Notes: a model not told the origin generated them from the sequence alone. A DNA stretch of 64,000 bases from Elgaria multicarinata webbii (GCF_023053635.1 NC_086192.1:15786001-15850000); one strand, 5' to 3'; shown: positions 28,265-58,226, numbered from the stretch's first letter. Made by a program: numbers and translations.

Positions 28265-28769
28265 GTTTTGCATGAAGTATTGCGTCCAGTTCTGGGCTCC
28301 ACAATTCAAGAAGGATGCAGACAAGCTGGAGCGTGTTCAGAGGAGGGCGACCAGGATGATCAGGGGTCTGGAAACAAAGCCCTATGAGGAGAGACTGAAA
28401 GAACCGGGCATGTTTAGCCTGGAGAAGAGAAGGCTGAGGAGAGACATGAGAGCACTCTTCAAATCCTTAAAAGGTTGTCGCACAGAGGAGGGCCAGGATC
28501 TCTTCTCGATCCTCCCAGAGTGCAGGACACGGAATAATGGGTTCAAGTTACAGGACGCCAGAATCCAGCTGGACATCAGGAAAAACTTCCTGGCTGTTAG
28601 AGCAGTACGACAATGGAACCAGTTACTTAGGGAGGTGGTGGGCTCTCCCACACTAGAGGCCTTCAAGAGACAGCTGGACAACTATTTGAGGTGGATTCCT
28701 GCACTGAGCAGGGGGTTGGACTCGATGGCCTTATAGGCCCCTTCCAACTCTACTATTCTATGATTCTAT
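28265..28769 (+). mobile_element. CR1 LINE 3' end, first of two adjacent copies
   Basis: The plus frame encodes [40 protein letters not shown] and LDIRKNFLAVRAVRQWNQLL, then tail CTATTCTATGATTCTATG. Confidence 0.95.
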
Positions 28770-29020
28770 GAAGTGCAGAACATGGACTAATGGGCTCAAG
28801 TTACCGGAAGCCAGTTTCCAGCTGGACATCAGGAAAAACTTCCTGACTGTTAGAGCAGTGCGACAATGGAACCAGTTACCTAGGGAGGTGGTGGGCTCTC
28901 CCACACTAGAGGCCTTCAAGAGACAGCTGGACAACCATTTGAGGTGGATTCCTGCACTGAGCAGGGAGTTGGACTTGATGGCCTTATCGGCCCCTTCCAC
29001 CTCTACTAGTCTAGGATTCT
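28770..29020 (+). mobile_element. CR1 LINE 3' end, second of two adjacent copies
   Basis: It starts at AAGTGCAGAACATGGACTAATGGG directly after the tail of the first copy and runs to CTACTAGTCTAGGATTCT. About 90% like the first copy by eye. Confidence 0.93.
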
Positions 29021-30185
29021 TAGGTCCCAGGCTCAACACCTTGCAGAATTCCAGGTAGACCTAGGAAAGAAACCCGCCTGAAACTCTGGAGTGCCGTTGT
29101 TGCCTGTCAGTGTCGACAATACTGAGCTCTCCATGTTCCTACATACAGGCAGATCTGACTCATGTAATGCAATCCACTGGGAAGTTTTCCAGCACAAATC
29201 CTGGTGATGATATATGCATGGGAGGTACAGAAGAGGCAACTATGATGCCCACCATGTTTTTGGCCACAAGCTCTTCAAGAGCATGAATTTCCGAGGTTGG
29301 AGCCATTGAGTGTGTTGCAACCCAGAAATGTTTCCAACGGCTGCCTTCCACCCCGAACTCAAACCACTCCTTGATATCCTTCTAGCATTTCCCTCTCATG
29401 CCAACGTACAAGAGATTAAAAATAATTTATTTCTGAGAATGAGGAAGAGGCATCTCTCGAACATGGGCACCCAATGACTTTATACAGGGGGTGGTGGAAT
29501 TAACAATAGCCACATGAAGAGCTTTACATGTGGATAAATATATTAGCAAAATAAATAAGTTTGAGCATGTCCCCATATTCAAACAATCCTCTCTCTTCGA
29601 CATAAATATATTGTTTTGCATAGGTAATATATACATAAACATAATTTCTTCCTCTTTTTTTTTTCCTTTTCTTTTTGGTTTACAAAAAGTACCCAAGTGC
29701 CTGCAAAGCAAACTCAGGAAATGTATTCAAAAAGTACAAAAATAAATTCCTTGTTCACATTTCAAAGGGTCTGAGGTTGCCAGGAAGAAGGAGCAGAGTT
29801 TGACGGAAAGGGTGTCAAAAGGAAAAGATGCTACTCAACATTTAAACCTTTTGCTTGTTGGTTAATAATGTTGCCGTTTGGGGAAATTGTGATTTGGATG
29901 CAAACCGAGGAGTTTGGGACTCAGCCCTGCCCTGTGCTTTTCTCCCTCCTTTATATACAGTTTGGCTTTGGACCCCCCAATTGAAAGCAGAACTGAAGTC
30001 AAACAGCTTTGCATGTTATGATGAGCCCATTTTGTATTGCCCCTGAAATATGTTCTCCCATCAGAGCAACTTCTAAAAGGAAGGAAAGCCAAGTTTTTTT
30101 CTACTTTCACTTAGTATTGTCAGAAATTACGCTCCAGTGACTCCCAGCGTGGTAGGAATGGAAGGTAGAAACATCTCCCATATCT

Positions 30186-30306
30186 CCAGAGCAGCCTTCG
30201 TCAACCTGGTGTTGGGTTGCAACTCCAGCCATGCTCAGCCAGATGGGATGATGGGAATTGCAGTCCAACACTTCTGGAAGGCACCAAGTTGGTGAAGCTG
30301 CTTTAG
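30186..30306. mobile_element. Fold-back MITE, diverged
   Basis: GCAGCCTTCGTCAACCTGGTG mirrored by GGCACCAAGTTGGTGAAGCTGC. Lies in the presumed RNF43 3' UTR. Confidence 0.78.
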
Positions 30307-31954
30307 GGTGTCTCATTGTTTTTGAAATATTGATCTGGCCACCTTGCTCTCATTCTGTAACCAAGAGGACTCAGAAACCTCTTCCAAAAGCTACTCAAGG
30401 CCTTATCCCAAGATAGGACGCTCTCCTGCCTATGACGCTTTTAAGTGCATCTCAGGACTGGATCCCCAAAAAGGCTATAACGTTTATCATAAACATTGAC
30501 AAAGGTGCACTATCCTTGCGTTTGCAATCTCCAAAGCAAGCCGCCACCTACAAAACCCAGGTGTCGTGGCACCTTCTCGCCCTACGTCTGTCCGCAATCG
30601 CGTTGGGGGAAATGTTTGAATAATTGTGAGGTGATGCACGGATGAAGGCAGCCTGGCAGCAATTTCCATGACGCTCAGCACTTTCCCCAACTGCTACGCT
30701 GAATAACAGCCATATCTGTGAATGGCCCAGTCCTAGATCTGATATTACCTGACCCGTACAATATTATCAAGATGTGTCTTTGGCCAGTATGCGATTTTCT
30801 CACCACTTGGCATTTTGGGGGAAAGGTAACAATTGCTTCACTCCCTGTTAATGGGATGTCAACTCGCTCACCTCTCAAATAAGTCTGAACTTCCATCTCC
30901 CCGGGTTCTTTAGGGGAGCATAAAGTTTCTCAACTCATTTTTCACATGAAACTCTCATTAAAGTCTTTGCACTGCTTTGGGACTTAATGTAGTCATGTAT
31001 TCAATGAAATTATGCCCACATCTATAGTTAAAACTTATATTACTTTTAGGCTTGTAAGCGTACTGGTAATTGTTAGGCATTTTGGTCTCTCCCTGGGAAA
31101 GTGAGTGACTTAAACTAGCTTGAGTCTGTGGAGTGGAGGTGCCTCGAGGTGTGAACCCCAAATAAGTAATCCTTAAGTTGCCAGTGGGAGACAAATGTAT
31201 GGCTGCACTTCTGTTTTGCCACGAGGGCACATTCATAGCCATATTCTCCACATTGTGAATACAGACAACCGTTCAGCAACTGGTAACTTATCGCACTAAG
31301 CATGGAACAACTTTGGAAGTGGGATCCTTGTATTGTCATATCTCAAGGCAAAGAGAGTGTTCCTATCAGGGGTTTATAATATAAGGAGGGGGCCTCCGTG
31401 GGCTGGTGTAGCCCCGTGGCCTGGAGGTTCCGCATCCCTGGGGTATATACGCGCACTGCAGTACATTACGACTTGCTACATGTCTGTCTGTCTTCCTGCA
31501 TAGCTGTGCAAATTCCTTGTTCGTTCTAACTCACTTTACCGAACGCAGTCCCTTCTCTTCAGTATTTAAAGCACAGCGTGATCGCCCTGCAGGGAGAGGA
31601 TTGGGTCTGCCTGCAATGCAAAGGCAGATGCTGAGAAATCGAAATACCCCCAATGTGGGAAACACCCAAAGAGGGAGTTTGCATGACGCTGCAAGTAGGA
31701 ATCGGATGGGGCAGGTGCCACCAGGTTATCGACAAATGTTGATTTCAATCTCTGGTCTGGGACTGACTCTGGGCACAACTGAATTCTTGGGCTTCTCCTG
31801 TAAAGACTGCAGGCCCTCGGTCCAGAACGCAGTCTCCTGAAAGCGCAGCCTGCACCTCACCCTGCCCCACCGGCCAATCTAGGGCAAAAAGCGGCGTGGA
31901 GAAATTGGACAACTGAGGAAACAGAACTTGCTGGCTTGCTGCAACTTCAGGGAC

Positions 31955-32290
31955 GGGGCGAGGCGTTCAGACCTTGGGTCTGCAGCCCAAATCAGACTCC
32001 CTTGGGATCCCAATCCGGCCCTCTGAGGTTCCCATTTGGACCCGCCCCATTTCCCCCAAACACCCCTTCCTGGCGTTTGTGCAATTCCTCCTCATTCTGA
32101 AATGTTGAAGTGCCTCTGCTAAGGCTCAGTGGCGGGCAGTACGAGCTTTGAGCTATAATAGGCTGGTATCTGGGGGATTTCTGGCTCCGTCCCCCTTTTG
32201 TTTCAGGCCCCGCGAACCACTGGGGCACAACACACACCCTGAGAGGTTTCCCAAAATTGAATTCGGCCCTCAGGCTGAGAGGTCGAATAT
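31955..32290 (+). mobile_element. Non-autonomous DNA element, GCAGAACC family
   Basis: CTGCAGCCCAAATCAG, TGGCGTTTGTGCAATTCC, GGCTCAGTGGCGGGCAGTACGAGCTTTGAGCTATAATAGG, and CCCAAAATTGAATTCGGCCCTCAGG. The body matches 41310-41545. Confidence 0.62.
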
Positions 32291-33388
32291 CCCTGGGCAA
32301 CCCTTGAGGTGCTGACCCACTGTGCCTCACTCAGTTCTCAAAGTGGTCTGAGGGCGGGGGAGCTACTGACCAGTACTGTAGGAAAAGTGACCAACGCCCC
32401 CTTCCCCCCGCCGGCCCATCAAGGGTCAGACAAACTCAGGGAGAAAATCTGGTACCTGCAATACACAAGACCCACGAGCAGAATTTGGGCCAGTCGTGCC
32501 AGAAGAATCGCACACGCCCAAAACTATGATCCAGGACGGGAATCCTCCCGGGTTACCTTGGGCCTTCTTTGGGGTGGGGTGGGATGGGGTGGGGAAGGAT
32601 GTGTGTGCTTCTCCTATATTTCTGGTTTGGTGCCAAATGATAATGGAAACAACATCCCCATGCAGACGGGACCAGGGGGAATCCCAACAGGGACTTAGCT
32701 AAGGAGGGGGGTGGGGTGGAGATGGCATATTTGGTTCTCACAAGCAACACCTTGAACCAAGACCACAGCGATGGATGCTCCACCCACCTGGATGGCAGAA
32801 GAAGCATATAGGGAGGTCAGCACAGGTTGGTTGATCCACAGGACCTAAAAATGCATCGGTTGTATCTGCTGTTGAAAGGGCCTGAATCTCTGAATTTGGA
32901 ACAGCACATTTCTGGATTTGAAAGCCCCCTTCTCCTCCTCTTTGGCATACAGGGATATAAACCAGCCGCGTTTACCCAAGAGTAGAGAAGCAAGAGGGAA
33001 AGAACACCTTGGGATATGATGAGGCGTTTCTTTCCCCCTTCCTGGAAATTCTGATTTTGCTGTTCCCTCTTTCGTCAGGAACAGGAGGAACCAGGATTCT
33101 CCATTCCAGAGAATGGACCCGTCTTCAAGATGGCAGCTTCTGAAAATTGGCAAGCGACGCTGGCATCTGGCATCTGGCACATGAGCTATGATGGGGCTAG
33201 GCAGGCAGGGAGCCCTCTGAGCGAGTGCGCTGTGAAGGCAGGCGTGTGGGTCGTCTGGACAGGGAGCGTTTCAAGACCAATTGCTGCACCGTTGACAGAA
33301 GAGGCACGGAGAGGCTGTGAAAGGAAAAGGCCCATTCCCAGTGCGTTCTCTTAGGCCGTCCAACGCAGCCGGTTAAGTTCGCTTCCTG

Positions 33389-50324
<16,936 letters not shown>

Positions 50325-52740
50325 CTGCGGAGAGAAAGGAAGGAGAGTGGCTGCTGAGACGCCTGCGAGAGAAATCTGCATCGCCGCTGACTAGGAAGGT
50401 GGGCAGCGCTGCAAGGCTTCACCTGCAGTGAAATATTCAATGTGCAGGGCTTCCCCCAGAGCTTGGTCAGTTTCAGGTAAATGCCTGTTGCTTGTGCAGG
50501 CAAGTCTGCATCTAACACTCATCTTTTGGGACATGGGTTTGATAAAAAATAATAATGTCAGAAGGTCTTGCTAGATCACCCTAAAGGTCCGTCTGGTTCT
50601 AGATTCTTACAACCTTCTGCCACTAGTACAAAATTGAATGGGGTGTCTCTATCACAGGCGTGGGCCGCTTACGACCGGCTATGTATTTTGCGCTACAATT
50701 CCCATCATTCCTCTCCTTTGGAGGGCCATGAGTTGCCCACCCATGATCTCCAAGGAGCGTATCAGACCTTTCTTCCTCCCTTCTGCTGTGGGCCCAAGTT
50801 GCTCTGGGGCCCAAGTGAGCTAGTTTGGCAGAGTTCGCTGGACAGGGTCTTGTGTGATCTAGCCGCTTGCGAGGGCTAAGTTCCGTCCCTAGCACAGGAG
50901 GAGCTCTTTGGCAAAGCCTCGGCTTCGATCTAGCAAGCTCAGCTCTTCCTTGCGAAGAGCAAATTAGCTGGAAATCCTACTGTGAAAGCAAAACAGCCGA
51001 GGCCCAGAGGGAGCCCCGGTCTCCTGTCGGTGGGACATTTGCAGTGAGGGGAAGGAGAGCATTTCTAAATGTTCCAGTTCTGAAAGCAAAACAAACGAAA
51101 CCCACCCCAAACCTACAGGCGGGTGTTTCTTTGCCTTCAGAGGGCCCTGGCGTCCGCCCCGCTTCATGGACATCAGAAGCCGGGGAGAGAAAGAGAAGTG
51201 ACCTTCCTTCCAGTTCACAAGAACGTCCTTCCTATCCCCTAGAAGGGGTCCATATCATGGCAAACATTTGCAAGTCTGCTGCACGGAAGTGGATGGGCAA
51301 AACGCCGTCACCCTCACTCGCATGGAGATGGGTTTGATCTGGCATGGCACTTCCGGGAAGTTAGTCCTAAGTGCCCCTCAGTGGCTATCAAAGGGAGGAA
51401 GAACGATTGTTTGTTCCTGGACCACCAAACCTAGCTGGAGGGACGCCCCACCCCCCACCCCCACCCCTCAAACCTGCTAACTGCCAAAGAGTGCTGGTTA
51501 TTTGTGTGTGGTGGACAAAGGAGCACAGCTGTAATAATTAGAAATTGCTCCCTCTCTTTTGGTGTGTGCGTGTGTAAAACGTTCCGTATTTATGTTAGCT
51601 GAGCCTCATGGATGGGATTAATACGGCAATTCTTCTGACCGTCCATCAATCAGTTCTATCCATCACTTTGATATCCTCGAGAAAAACATCGTTTGTAGCC
51701 CTTTCGGATGATGGAGGGAAACAAAACCCAAAACAGCCATCGATTTAAGGCACGGGATGTGGGGAAAGCTCTCCCCCCCCCCCAGTCAATCGGCCCAGAG
51801 CCACGTGTGGGGTCCGCCGGTCAAGGGAAACGTTTGTGACCGACACCTGCAAAGTATGGCCACCTGTGCTCCACCTGCTGCGGCGGGCCGGGCTGTCTGT
51901 TAGACCAAAGGTGAGCTCACACCTGCCGCCAGCCCTTGGCAAAGGATGAAGGGATATCTCTGCTGCAAGACTGATAGGATCTCTCCCCCCTCCTCAGTGC
52001 TGGATAAGGTCTTCTATAGAACAGCTCCTCTGCGGAAGGGCCAACAGCAAGTCTTGTGGTGTGTGTCTGTGGGTCCGCTTTGCAACATATATGGCCCCTC
52101 TACTCCAGACAGCAGGATAATGGATGTTTTGATCATAATCGTAACCACAGATATGGATGCACACATACAATTCTAGGCCGGGTTTCCAGCGTTGTCATTC
52201 CACTAGGTTCAAACCCACCCACCCCCCGACTGAAGAGCTGGGCCATGCCTGAGATCTCATTGGTGGTGCAATTTGGCTGCTTTCAACTCTGGACTCCGTG
52301 GTCCCTCTCCCCCTTTTCTCCGGGAACGCGCCCTAGTTTGGCTGCTCACCTGGACTAGCTCACTCACTTTGAAATGGGGGTAAGGCCGCCCTGCTGTGGT
52401 TCAGGCCAGCCGTCCCGCTCATCCTGCCTAGCAGGGCCCGGGCTGCTGCCCACGAGTCCTGCCCGACAGCACCGCTGTCTCCAAAGGCGCGCACGCATCG
52501 ACGGACGCTTGTCTAGCAAGTAAAAGAACCGGCGTCCCCTTGGCTTTGGGGGAAGACCGCTTTGTTTGACCCGGTCGGGCAGCTTGGGAGAGCTGCGTTC
52601 CAGGTAGCGCCACGTGCATGGAGGGCGCTTGTGTTTGATGCTTGCTACAACAGGGCCCTGCGAACAGGGGCCGGAGCCCAGCCAGGTGCCCAGCCAGGCC
52701 CACGTGGAAGGCAGAGACAGGTGACCCTCTCCCTCCTCCA
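50325..52740. other. Upstream of the last RNF43 exon seen; presumed large intron
   Basis: A fold-back MITE fragment lies at 50655-50735 (GTATTTTGCGCTACAATTCCCATCATTCC). Frames of up to 164 codons show no RNF43 signal-peptide region, LNLTLEGVFAG-like motif or other domain. Confidence 0.4.
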
Positions 52741-52741
52741 T

Positions 52742-52752
52742 GTACGTACGTA

Positions 52753-52807
<55 letters not shown>
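52742..52807 (+). repeat. (TACG)n-(CA)n compound microsatellite
   Basis: Four GTAC/TACG units (52742-52757) followed by about 25 CA units. Confidence 0.97.
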
Positions 52808-52808
<1 letters not shown>

Positions 52809-54023
52809 ACCAGCCACTTTCACCCGCCTCCCTGGACTCCAGCCAGGTGCAGAACAAAAGAGGACCTCTTGAAGCAGTTCCTCGTTCCGGCACGGCAGGT
52901 TTGAAGGTCAGCTTTTGAGCCCCGCCGGGCTGGCTCCTTTGTCTGGGCCCGGTTGAGCCGGGCCCGCCTGTGCACCGCCGCGCGCCTTCTCTGCAGGCCT
53001 CGGGCTCCCACCGCGGCAGCTGGCGGGAGCAGCGGACAGGGGCTGCCCAAGGAGCGGAAAGATGAGAAAAGGAGAACCACCCCTGGAATGAAAGGACCCA
53101 GGCTGCTGAAGCCATAGCTGATGGTCTCCGCAATCCCATTTGAACTGTTTACAGACTGAGTTAACGATTACAGGCAGTGTGTGTCTTGGCCGCCTGCCCG
53201 AATTCTTACCCGCCCCATCAGATTTCATTAAACAACCCTTCGATGCTTGCCTGGAGTCCTTCCAACACACCTTTGAGAGATGCCGACACCGAGGGCGGGG
53301 CCCCAGCGGTTGGCACTCTCGCTCCCCAGGCCCCAAGCCGGGAGTCCCAGCCTCGGCCCTGGAAGGGAGTCTGACTTGGCCGGCTGGGCAAGTCCTGGTG
53401 GCTTGTGGCCAAGCCTAAGGAGGGTCCTGGTTACCCAAAGGTTAAAACGGTGGCCGTTGGTGCACGCGTCACGCTAGGAGCTCCGGGACCCGGGTCCAGA
53501 TCCTGGCTCCATTCCTCAGGCCGAGCCCTCCTTCCAGGGCTGCCTCCAAGCTTTTGAGGGACACTGGGCCCCTTCTGGGTTAACGCAGCCTCCTGTACCT
53601 TCCAGATCTGTTGGACAGTAGCTCCCATAATCCCCATCCAGCATGGCTGTGGAGGAAAGCCTGGAAGGCAGGTGTTTGGAGAAGGCAGAGTTAGAAAAAG
53701 TGAGGCTAGGACCAGGGAGGCTTGAGTTCGAATCTCCACTCAGCTATGCGTTTACTAGGGGACATTGAGCAACCCGCTTCCCTTGTGGGGTTGTTGGGGG
53801 ACACCCCTCGGAGCTCCCTTGAGGAAGGGCGAGAGGATAAAAAGGCAATGGATGCGTGTGTCTGCGTGCCTCTGGCACTGACACCACTTTGTCTGTTGTC
53901 CCAGGAATCCTCCCTGCAGCCCGGAAAGGCTGGTGGGTAGGATCTCCCTGAAGGACAAAGCTACACCTGGGAGAATAGATGCTTCCTTAAAGCTACCTGG
54001 CTGACACCCAGAAGGTACAAAGT

Positions 54024-54029
<6 letters not shown>
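52808..54029. other. Stretch with no recognised gene; old SINEs
   Basis: GC-rich to 53400. SINE-like B boxes occur at about 53440-53530 (GGGTCCAGATCCTGGC) and 53715-53860 (GAGTTCGAATCTCCACTCAGC). A fold-back MITE arm is at 53581-53680. Confidence 0.4.

Positions 54030-54072
<43 letters not shown>
54030..54072 (+). repeat. (GA)n microsatellite
   Basis: About 21 GA units. Confidence 0.97.
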
Positions 54073-54074
<2 letters not shown>

Positions 54075-57000
54075 TTTGAGCATGTGCAGAATGCCTTTCC
54101 CTCAACACCAAATAGCCACAACAAACGTCTGTACATGTGGGACAGTTTTCAGGGCAAGAGGTAAGCCTTGAAGGCATCACAATACATTCTGAATCACTCC
54201 GCAGAGTTCCACCATAGGGCTGCTGGCAGGCGAAGGGAAAGCCATCTGCGTCTTCTCAGAGGCTCTTTGGCTCCTCTTTTTCTTTTTGATGTTGCCTGTT
54301 CCAGAAGGTGACCTCTCAGACAGGAAACCGTCTGTGCCAGCCAAATTAAGCCCTGGTTCAGGTCGCCTAAAGACACCCTGACTAATCGCACCGCCTGATC
54401 TGTCCAGTTCTGCCTATTTTGCAGAAATTTTGAAGGCCAGGTTTGTTTGAACGTGCTCCTGTCTGTACAAGTGCACCAGAGTTGCCATCAGAAGAACTTA
54501 AGAAGACCCACTCTGAATCAGGACAAAGTCCTACCTAGTCACGAACACTAAGGAGCGCCCGACGTTGCTGTCAGGATCAAGGCGTGTGCCTATTTTGTGA
54601 GGTGTCCCGTCCGCAGACGAGAAGTTGTGACCAGGACCCCTTCGATTAATCTCACAGAGGATGCGTGGCAGGATCTGACCACGGGGTCCTTGGCAATGTT
54701 GTTAGGAGCGTTCCGGATTGCGTGCCACGCCACCGGGCATCGTAGCGACCAGATCATGACCCTCTTGTCGTCGCTGGCTCTGAGGGCTTATTTCAATGAC
54801 GCACTTACAACACGCAGCAAAGGATGCGTGGCGGCTGGCGCAGGAAGACCCTGGCTCAGGTGGGTAAGAAAGGAGGCGTCTCTGTGGACGCGCACCGCTT
54901 GAAGCCCCGGGCAGGTGCACTGCGCAGCGCCACGACGCTCTTGCCAAAGCCCCTGGGAGCCGGCTGCTGACGGGCTGCCTCCTCCGCCTCCTGCACGCTG
55001 CGTCGCCGTGGCTGTGGGCCACGCGCTGGCTCCTCCAGCTCCTCAGCCTGTTCAGGCAGGCCTGCCCTGCTCTGAGAGGGAGGAATCCTGTTCTCACCCC
55101 CAGGGGCCTACGAAGCAACTCGCCTGCACTTCAAAGGAGCTCTTTATTTTGCCTTGGTGATCACACCCTGCAAAAATTTCCCACCGACAAAAGGAATCGT
55201 TTTATAGGCAAAGCGTAGATTGGAATGTCTCTCCTCAAAGCCCTGATGGGAGGAAGGAAGGAGGGCTCGGCAGAGCACACACCCAAGAGGAGCCCGGGGA
55301 GGGAGCTGCGGTCTTCACCGTGAGAGGTGCCCAGGCACAAGGGACCCAAGAGCGCCGGAACAGTCCTTCCAGATCCAAGCAAACGTCCGTCTCCCTGTGT
55401 CCCACCACGGCCAACCAGCTGCTTCCTGGCAGCCCACGAGCGGGATGAGACGGGCACACACCTAATTCCCCTTTTGTTTGCTCCAGCACTTGATATTTTG
55501 AGGTGCGCTGTCCCTGAACATGGGAGTTCCACAATGGCCTTGCGGAGAAATCCCTCCCGCCCGTGTCTCTGTTGGATTCCCTTCTGAAGCTGCCTACGCC
55601 GCCCGCATGCTGTCAATCACCTCCTCTGCCTTGGAAGCCCGGGACTTCTGTCTGCCTGCACGGGCCCCACGGGCCCGTCTTCAGCTCTGTTGTGTCTCAG
55701 AGGTGAACCTGGAGGCACTGAGCCAAGTCTTCTTACTTGGCCAAAGACTGGGCCAAAGAGGCCGCCATGTTTTCTGGCTACAGATTAACCCAATGGACGT
55801 TCCCTGAAACATATAGCAGCTGTCTCCCGCGGGGAGGGGGGGCGTGCGGCGAAGAGGCCTGATCTGAAAGAAGCATCTCAGGATCCATTGCAGAAAGGGT
55901 CTGGGGTGCGACCCTTCGGCGGGTGTACAACTCACTGCTCTCCTTTTACAACTTCTGCCAACGCCAAACAAGAAATGTCCTGGTTCCTCTTGACCGGCCT
56001 CTGAAGAGCCTGACGTGGCACTCTTAACTGCTTTCAATGTCAGCCATTCTCCAACCTGGTGCCCTCCCAGGAGCCTTAGCCAGCATGGCCAATGGTTAGG
56101 GTCTACGTCAAAGAGAAGTACACATGTCGGTGTCTGCGTGGAACATGAACCCTCACCGGGGTCACCATTTGACCACACTGAATAAAACATGTGCCTTCTC
56201 CATTCCTTGCCCTCATTATTATGACAATTATCCACGGCAGGTGATGGGCTTTAACCCACAGTTCCCTCTGTGTACTGCAAAATGTGGAGCCTTCACACAG
56301 CCCAGTCTGAGGCTGATACATTCATGTGCCATGTTCATCACTTGATGAATGCGAGAGACTTGAATGAATGAATGAATGGGCCACCCCAGACCTAATATCA
56401 CTCATAAAGAACTTCCATCCCCTCAGCTCAAATGTCCCACTTTCCAAATTAGGCAGTTCCGTTCCATATTTGGGTGCCATTGCAGGGCCTGGACTGGCCC
56501 ACCTCTGTCAGCCAACCTGCAGGGTTGTTGTGAGATTAAAAAGAAAGAAAGGATAACCTCATTTCCACTACTCTGAGCTTCTTGGAAGGGCGACCAGGTA
56601 TAAAGGTGTGAAATGACGCTGGGGGATCTTGGGAGTTCCCCAGGTTGGGAAGCCTTCCTACGTTCTAGGATCAGTCGGAACATCTGAGGGGTGGGAAAGG
56701 CACTGGCCACACCTTTACTGCTCTGTGTCTCTTGCACCTGCTGCTGGGAGCTAAAATTGTCAGAGCCACAGCAGTGGCAACAGCTTAGGTGAGGAAGCCC
56801 CACCTTGCCAGGGGCTGGCGTCTGGTGGCTGCTGTTGCCATGTACTCTGACATCCGCCAGAAATTCAGAAGCGAGTACTGGCTGGGACATCTGTCGTTTG
56901 GGCTGGGTACCGGGGAATGCACATCTGCTCTTCCCTAAACACTCTGTCTTATTTTGTTGTACTGGAAACATGTCTTTGTAAGCTGTCTTGAGAACATCAG

Positions 57001-57415
57001 TTCATACGCAGGGTAGAAATGCTCCAAATGAATAAACGAATGAATATATTGTCATCTGACAACAGATGCTGCATCGGGCTGCAGCTTGGCTGAGACACCG
57101 GCTCCTTTTGGCTCCCCTCTCCTTGAATTGTCTCCAATTCCGTTACAAGGACTTCCTGTAACTTTAAGAACTAGTTCAGGGCTCGGCACCTTGAGGCCCT
57201 TCAGATGTTTTGGTCTGCAATTCCCAAAACATCTGGAGGCCTGCATGTTGCCCACTCCTCAACTAGCGCCTGAATTTGACTTTTCACTCCTCCTCCCCAA
57301 TCTGTTTTCTTTCTGCCGTGTCTTTTTTTAGACTGTAAGTCTGAGGGGGCAGGGGTTGCCTAATTATTGATCTTTGTAAGCCTCTCTGGGAGCTCTTTCA
57401 GCTAAAGAGTCCAGT
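54073..57415. other. Long stretch with no recognised gene
   Basis: Moderately GC-rich, presumed RNF43 intron. Fold-back MITE fragments at about 56040-56095 and 57180-57262, L2-like tails at about 56965-57045 and 57335-57400. Frames of 138-184 codons on minus (54702, 55161, 55681, 56423) have no domain. Confidence 0.4.

Positions 57416-57417
<2 letters not shown>

Positions 57418-57465
<48 letters not shown>
57418..57465 (+). repeat. (CA)n microsatellite
   Basis: 24 CA units. Confidence 0.97.
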
Positions 57466-57468
<3 letters not shown>

Positions 57469-57540
57469 AAAGAAATAAATAAAGTTGTATGAAGAGGGAG
57501 AAAAGCGTCTCTCTACACAGTCTCTACTGTGGATAATTTT

Positions 57541-57767
57541 ATAAGGGTGTAATCCTATACGTGTTTAAACAGAAAACGTCCTATATGCTATGCTGGCTGG
57601 AGAATGCTAGGAGTTGTAGGCCTTTGTTTTCTGACTAAACATGCATAGGATTGTAGGACCTTTTTCTTTCTGTACATGCATAGGATTGTAGGACCTTTTA
57701 TTTTCTAAACATGCAAAGGATTGTAGGACCTTTTTCTTTCTGAACATGCATAGGATTGTACCCTTAG
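57541..57767. mobile_element. TTTAGACAG-family MITE with four tandem 35-base end units
   Basis: CAATCCTATACGTGTTTAAAC-like start, TGCTGGCTGGAGAATGCTAGGAGTTGTAGG centre, then four units with CATGCATAGGATTGTAGGACC beginning at about 57640, 57675, 57710 and 57745. Confidence 0.85.
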
Positions 57768-57884
57768 TCTGTTTCCTTCTACGCTGGGAATCTTTGCCCC
57801 CGTTACCTTTTAGGCTCTCCACGTACCTTCAGCTCAACCTCGGACAACCCCCAGTTTAAGGTATTAAGGTAGAAATTTCAGATC

Positions 57885-58179
57885 CTAGATCCCAGCTGTT
57901 ACCCAGAGGACCTTCTCTTCTGCTGTTCCCAGACTGTGGAACGGCCTGCCGGAGGAGACTCGTCAGCTTGACAGTCTTTTAGCATTCAAGAAGGCTGACA
58001 AGACTGATCTCTTCCGGCAGGCCTAAACAGTAGAATTTTAGGATATTTTAGTATGTTTTTAGAATGCTTTTAGGATGTTTTTAAACAGTGAATACCATGT
58101 TTTTAATCAGTGTTTTATGTGTTTTATGCTTGCTGTTGTTCTCCACCTCGATCCAATCAGAGAGGCGGGTAAGTAATAC

Positions 58180-58225
<46 letters not shown>

Positions 58226-58226
58226 G
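57885..58226 (+). mobile_element. L2-like LINE 3' end with (ATT)n tail
   Basis: CTTCTGCTGTTCCCAGACTGTGGAACGGCCTGCC (coding end), then GTTTTATGTGTTTTATGCTTG and CACCTCGATCCAATCAGAGAGGCGGGTAAG, with (ATT)n at 58180-58226. Confidence 0.85.

Larger units (their letters stand above)
29400..33388 (-). other. RNF43: Probable RNF43 3' UTR (long), with one embedded MITE and one fold-back MITE
   Basis: No CR1, SINE or microsatellite is seen between 29030 and 33388 apart from two MITEs (30186-30306 and 31955-32290), which is unusual for this window. The first canonical AATAAA on the minus strand after the stop that I could find is at 29431-29426. A 3' UTR of about 4 kb is therefore possible, but an earlier non-canonical signal would shorten it. 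No other gene is recognised here. Confidence 0.35.

Noticed and set aside
28263-28736. 157-codon plus frame
   Set aside because: It is the C-terminal part of a CR1 ORF2, followed by the family's ATTCTATG tail.
52364-53139. Minus frames of 131-164 codons with Val-Cys runs
   Set aside because: The runs are the (CA)n microsatellite translated; the flanks show no domain.
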